Origin: Parachlamydiaceae bacterium
GTDB taxonomy: Bacteria > Chlamydiota > Chlamydiia > Chlamydiales > Parachlamydiaceae
DNA length: 5,107 nucleotides
NCBI GenBank assembly: GCA_013817115.1
Contig: JACDDG010000218.1
Coordinates: forward strand, 1 to 5,107
Direction of reading: 5' to 3'
Part shown: positions 5,078 to 5,107 of the stretch, piece by piece
Layout of the letters: each line of letters begins with the position of its first letter
Position numbering within the stretch: the first letter of the stretch is position 1
Made by a program: the position numbers and the translations under genes
Notes under the pieces: model-generated
What the model was told of the DNA's origin: nothing
The model's database searches: none
The model's input: the letters and a program-made list of their open reading frames with translations, nothing else

Positions 5078-5107
5078 TTCGGATCATTACAAACGTGCGC
5101 CCCGGTA

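Larger units (their letters stand above)
4566..5107. other. Repeat-rich region without a convincing gene
   Basis: For 542 bp up to the window edge no open frame has both a start with a ribosome binding site and protein-like composition. The stretch consists of an inverted-repeat element (4596-4721), an AT-rich spacer with long T runs (about 4731-4789), a G+C-richer dyad (4797-4858) and a large GC-rich inverted repeat (4870 to the end). These parts are annotated separately. Confidence 0.7.
4877..5107. repeat. Large near-perfect inverted repeat, about 90 bp per arm, cut by the window edge
   Basis: The left arm (4877-4967, 91 bp) is the reverse complement of the right arm (5018-5107, 90 bp) apart from one indel (TTTT at 4891-4894 versus AAA at 5091-5093) and two substitutions (A4900 opposite C5085, A4947 opposite C5038). 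A 50-bp AT-rich spacer (4968-5017) separates them. The left arm is preceded by GGCGCCCC, so the repeat probably extends past the right edge. Each arm contains an 8-bp CCCCGGGT/ACCCGGGG hairpin (4908-4915/4930-4937; 5048-5055/5070-5077) and a CCCCC-TACC-GGGGG hairpin (4950-4963; on the other strand at 5022-5035). The GC-rich composition contrasts sharply with the AT-rich surroundings, as expected of REP/BIME-type palindromes. Confidence 0.9.

Noticed and set aside
4870..5107. CRISPR array
   Set aside because: The repeats are inverted rather than direct, there are no regularly spaced unique spacers, and no cas gene is present.
4870..5107. Retron msr-msd or group II intron
   Set aside because: Long inverted repeats recall a retron, but no reverse transcriptase or intron domain V-like hairpin is in the window. 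The outer flank is cut off, so this cannot be fully excluded.
1..5107. tRNA or rRNA genes
   Set aside because: No cloverleaf with a conserved TTCRA loop and CCA-type acceptor, and no rRNA-like conserved segments, were seen on either strand.

Overview
This is a bacterial window of moderately low G+C. It holds three full-length unrelated-looking genes, one small secreted-protein gene, the 3' end of a fifth gene, and a right-hand end rich in repeats. The overall look fits an intracellular or host-associated bacterium, and an environmental chlamydia (Parachlamydiales-like) is my leading guess. It rests on general resemblance only: a long RecD-like helicase, a secreted two-HKD phospholipase D-family protein and small orphan membrane proteins. 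No marker gene here settles the taxonomy.

Left part (1-843, + strand). The last 33 codons of an unknown hydrophilic protein end at 103. A 218-bp AT-rich gap follows, containing a perfect 16-bp palindrome. Next is a 173-residue multi-pass membrane protein of unknown function that starts at TTG behind a good Shine-Dalgarno sequence. Its stop codon overlaps the stop codon of the convergent neighbour, and its probable terminator hairpin lies inside that neighbour's coding sequence.

Middle (840-4104, - strand). A RecD2-type superfamily 1B DNA helicase of 726 residues is followed after 13 bp by an exported phospholipase D-superfamily protein with two intact HKD motifs. The spacing suggests one transcript. 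The helicase acts on DNA in the cytoplasm while the PLD protein carries an export signal, so a shared pathway is not evident.

Right part (4105-5107). A divergent promoter region carries three helically phased 10-bp repeats. It separates the helicase from a 96-residue secreted protein with a CxxCC cluster. Beyond 4565 I see no convincing gene. The stretch holds (i) a 126-bp element with 31-bp imperfect terminal inverted repeats and a possible 3-bp target duplication, resembling a MITE; (ii) a G+C-richer dyad that is either a structured RNA or the decayed 3' end of a gene; and (iii) a very large inverted repeat of about 90 bp per arm, almost identical between arms, built from nested REP-like GC-rich hairpins and running off the window edge. 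The repeats at this end are the most unusual content of the window.
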